This document shows, piece by piece, positions 63,101 to 64,000 of a DNA stretch of 64,000 nt. Every line of letters begins with the position of its first letter. The first letter of the stretch is position 1. The position numbers were made by a program, and so were the translations under genes. The notes under the pieces are model-generated. The model made no database searches and was not told the origin of the DNA. It worked only from the letters and a program-made list of their open reading frames with translations. This stretch comes from Trochalopteron elliotii (taxonomy: Eukaryota > Chordata > Aves > Passeriformes > Leiothrichidae), in NCBI GenBank assembly GCA_024734555.1, contig JANPWX010000060.1, forward strand, positions 3,137,571 through 3,201,570, written 5' to 3'.

Positions 63101-64000
63101 CTTTACTGAGTTGAATCTTAATGCTTCAATTGCATGATATCATTTGTTTTTCATTTTTATATATCTGGTAGAATTTTATATTTTAATTATCTTAATATTT
63201 TGGTTTTATTCATTATCTGCTGTTTCTGAAATTCATATTCTAATCAGTAAATGGTATTTTATTTATTTGTATCATTGGATAATTTGTATCATTATATTGT
63301 TTTATGTATTGTATTTTTATTGGTCACTGTAAGTGTAACAACTGGCACTCAATTTGGTTTTGTATGTATCATAAAACTGTCAGTTAGGTGACCATCCTGG
63401 TAATTGAAATTTCTAGTTTTGTGGAAATTTATCTATTAGATATAAATTTTATATGTATGTAAGGGACTCCACAAACATAACATTAAACATGTAAAATTAA
63501 AAATCTACATTAATGTCTCTAAATACATATAAGGTGTATATTTACATGCAGTCTGTAACAAGAAGTTTCCTGCTTCCACTACAGGTACTTCTATAGGGAT
63601 TTCATAATGCAAACTTTATACACTTACCTAGAGTCTTGCAATTAAAACTGTGCTCATTCTTTGGTGTATTCCAAGTGACCAACAAGACTACTGATTATCA
63701 GGCTGGAATAAGGCACAAGGCTGGAATTTGAGGCATTCAGGAAGAGCCTTTGGAGTTTTCCAGTGGGGGATCAAAGCACTCCATGGCAAGCTGGCCTGGG
63801 CAGTTTGCCCACTGTAAATGTGGGCTGTGTGCCTGCTTTCCATCATAAATGCTAATTGATTCACCACCTTCCAGCAGAAAATTTGCTCTTTGACTCTACT
63901 ACACATAGGAATCAAATAGGAGGATGTGGTAGATGCTCTATTGCTCAGTCTGTGCAGTTTCACCACAGCACTGAATATCCTCAGCCTTCAGGGTTTTTTA
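57101..64000. other. Unique AT-rich non-coding DNA
   Basis: No gene, RNA gene or transposon is recognised over about 6.9 kb. Open frames are 105 codons or shorter and of random character. The stretch at 63120-63330 is particularly T-rich, giving a spurious hydrophobic frame. Confidence 0.5.

Noticed and set aside
63144..63332. Hydrophobic 62-codon frame resembling a membrane protein
   Set aside because: It comes from T-rich sequence giving Phe/Ile/Leu/Tyr codons; there is no gene context.

Overview
This 64 kb window looks like vertebrate nuclear DNA from a bird, and I recognise no protein-coding gene in it. The bird assignment rests on five copies or fragments of the CR1 non-LTR retrotransposon, with its characteristic 3' region, and on several LTRs of avian endogenous-retrovirus type. 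A passerine is likely, but that is a judgement from memory of LTR style and not a proof. The sequence is AT-rich and CpG-poor. No open frame exceeds about 200 codons, none resembles a known protein, and no run of spliced exons is convincing. It is best read as an intergenic desert or the inside of a very large intron.

Layout. 1-5.4 kb is unique AT-rich DNA. 5.4-6.4 kb holds a minus-strand LTR (5729-6139), a second LTR-like block beside it, and a degenerate ACTTAAACC array, followed by a (CA)12 microsatellite at 6.58 kb. 6.6-18.6 kb is mostly unique, with two short CR1 relics (12.8 and 14.5 kb), a 19-bp tandem duplication and small palindromes. 18.66-19.31 kb is the longest CR1 fragment. 19.3-34.6 kb is unique, with a TGACA-motif cluster at 28.8 kb and an 11-bp tandem repeat at 32.7 kb. 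34.65-35.07 kb is a plus-strand LTR with no recognisable provirus beside it. 35-47.5 kb contains a possible 33-bp microexon (37.25 kb), a long polypyrimidine tract (37.5 kb), two strong inverted repeats (44.9 and 45.2 kb) and an A/C-rich tract (46.1 kb). 47502-47969 is a solo LTR with matching ends and a 4-bp target duplication. A 26-nt alternating purine-pyrimidine run lies at 52.4 kb and a CR1 3' end at 52.9 kb. 55.7-56.8 kb is a transposon cluster: an LTR inserted inside a CR1 copy, with another plus-strand LTR-like block just downstream. 57-64 kb is unique AT-rich DNA.

I found no rRNA, tRNA, CRISPR array or operon, and no novel multi-gene system. The most solid observations are structural: insertion boundaries, target duplications, nesting and unusual DNA-form sequences. 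Calls on CR1 and LTRs come from pattern recognition against remembered families; no alignment was run.
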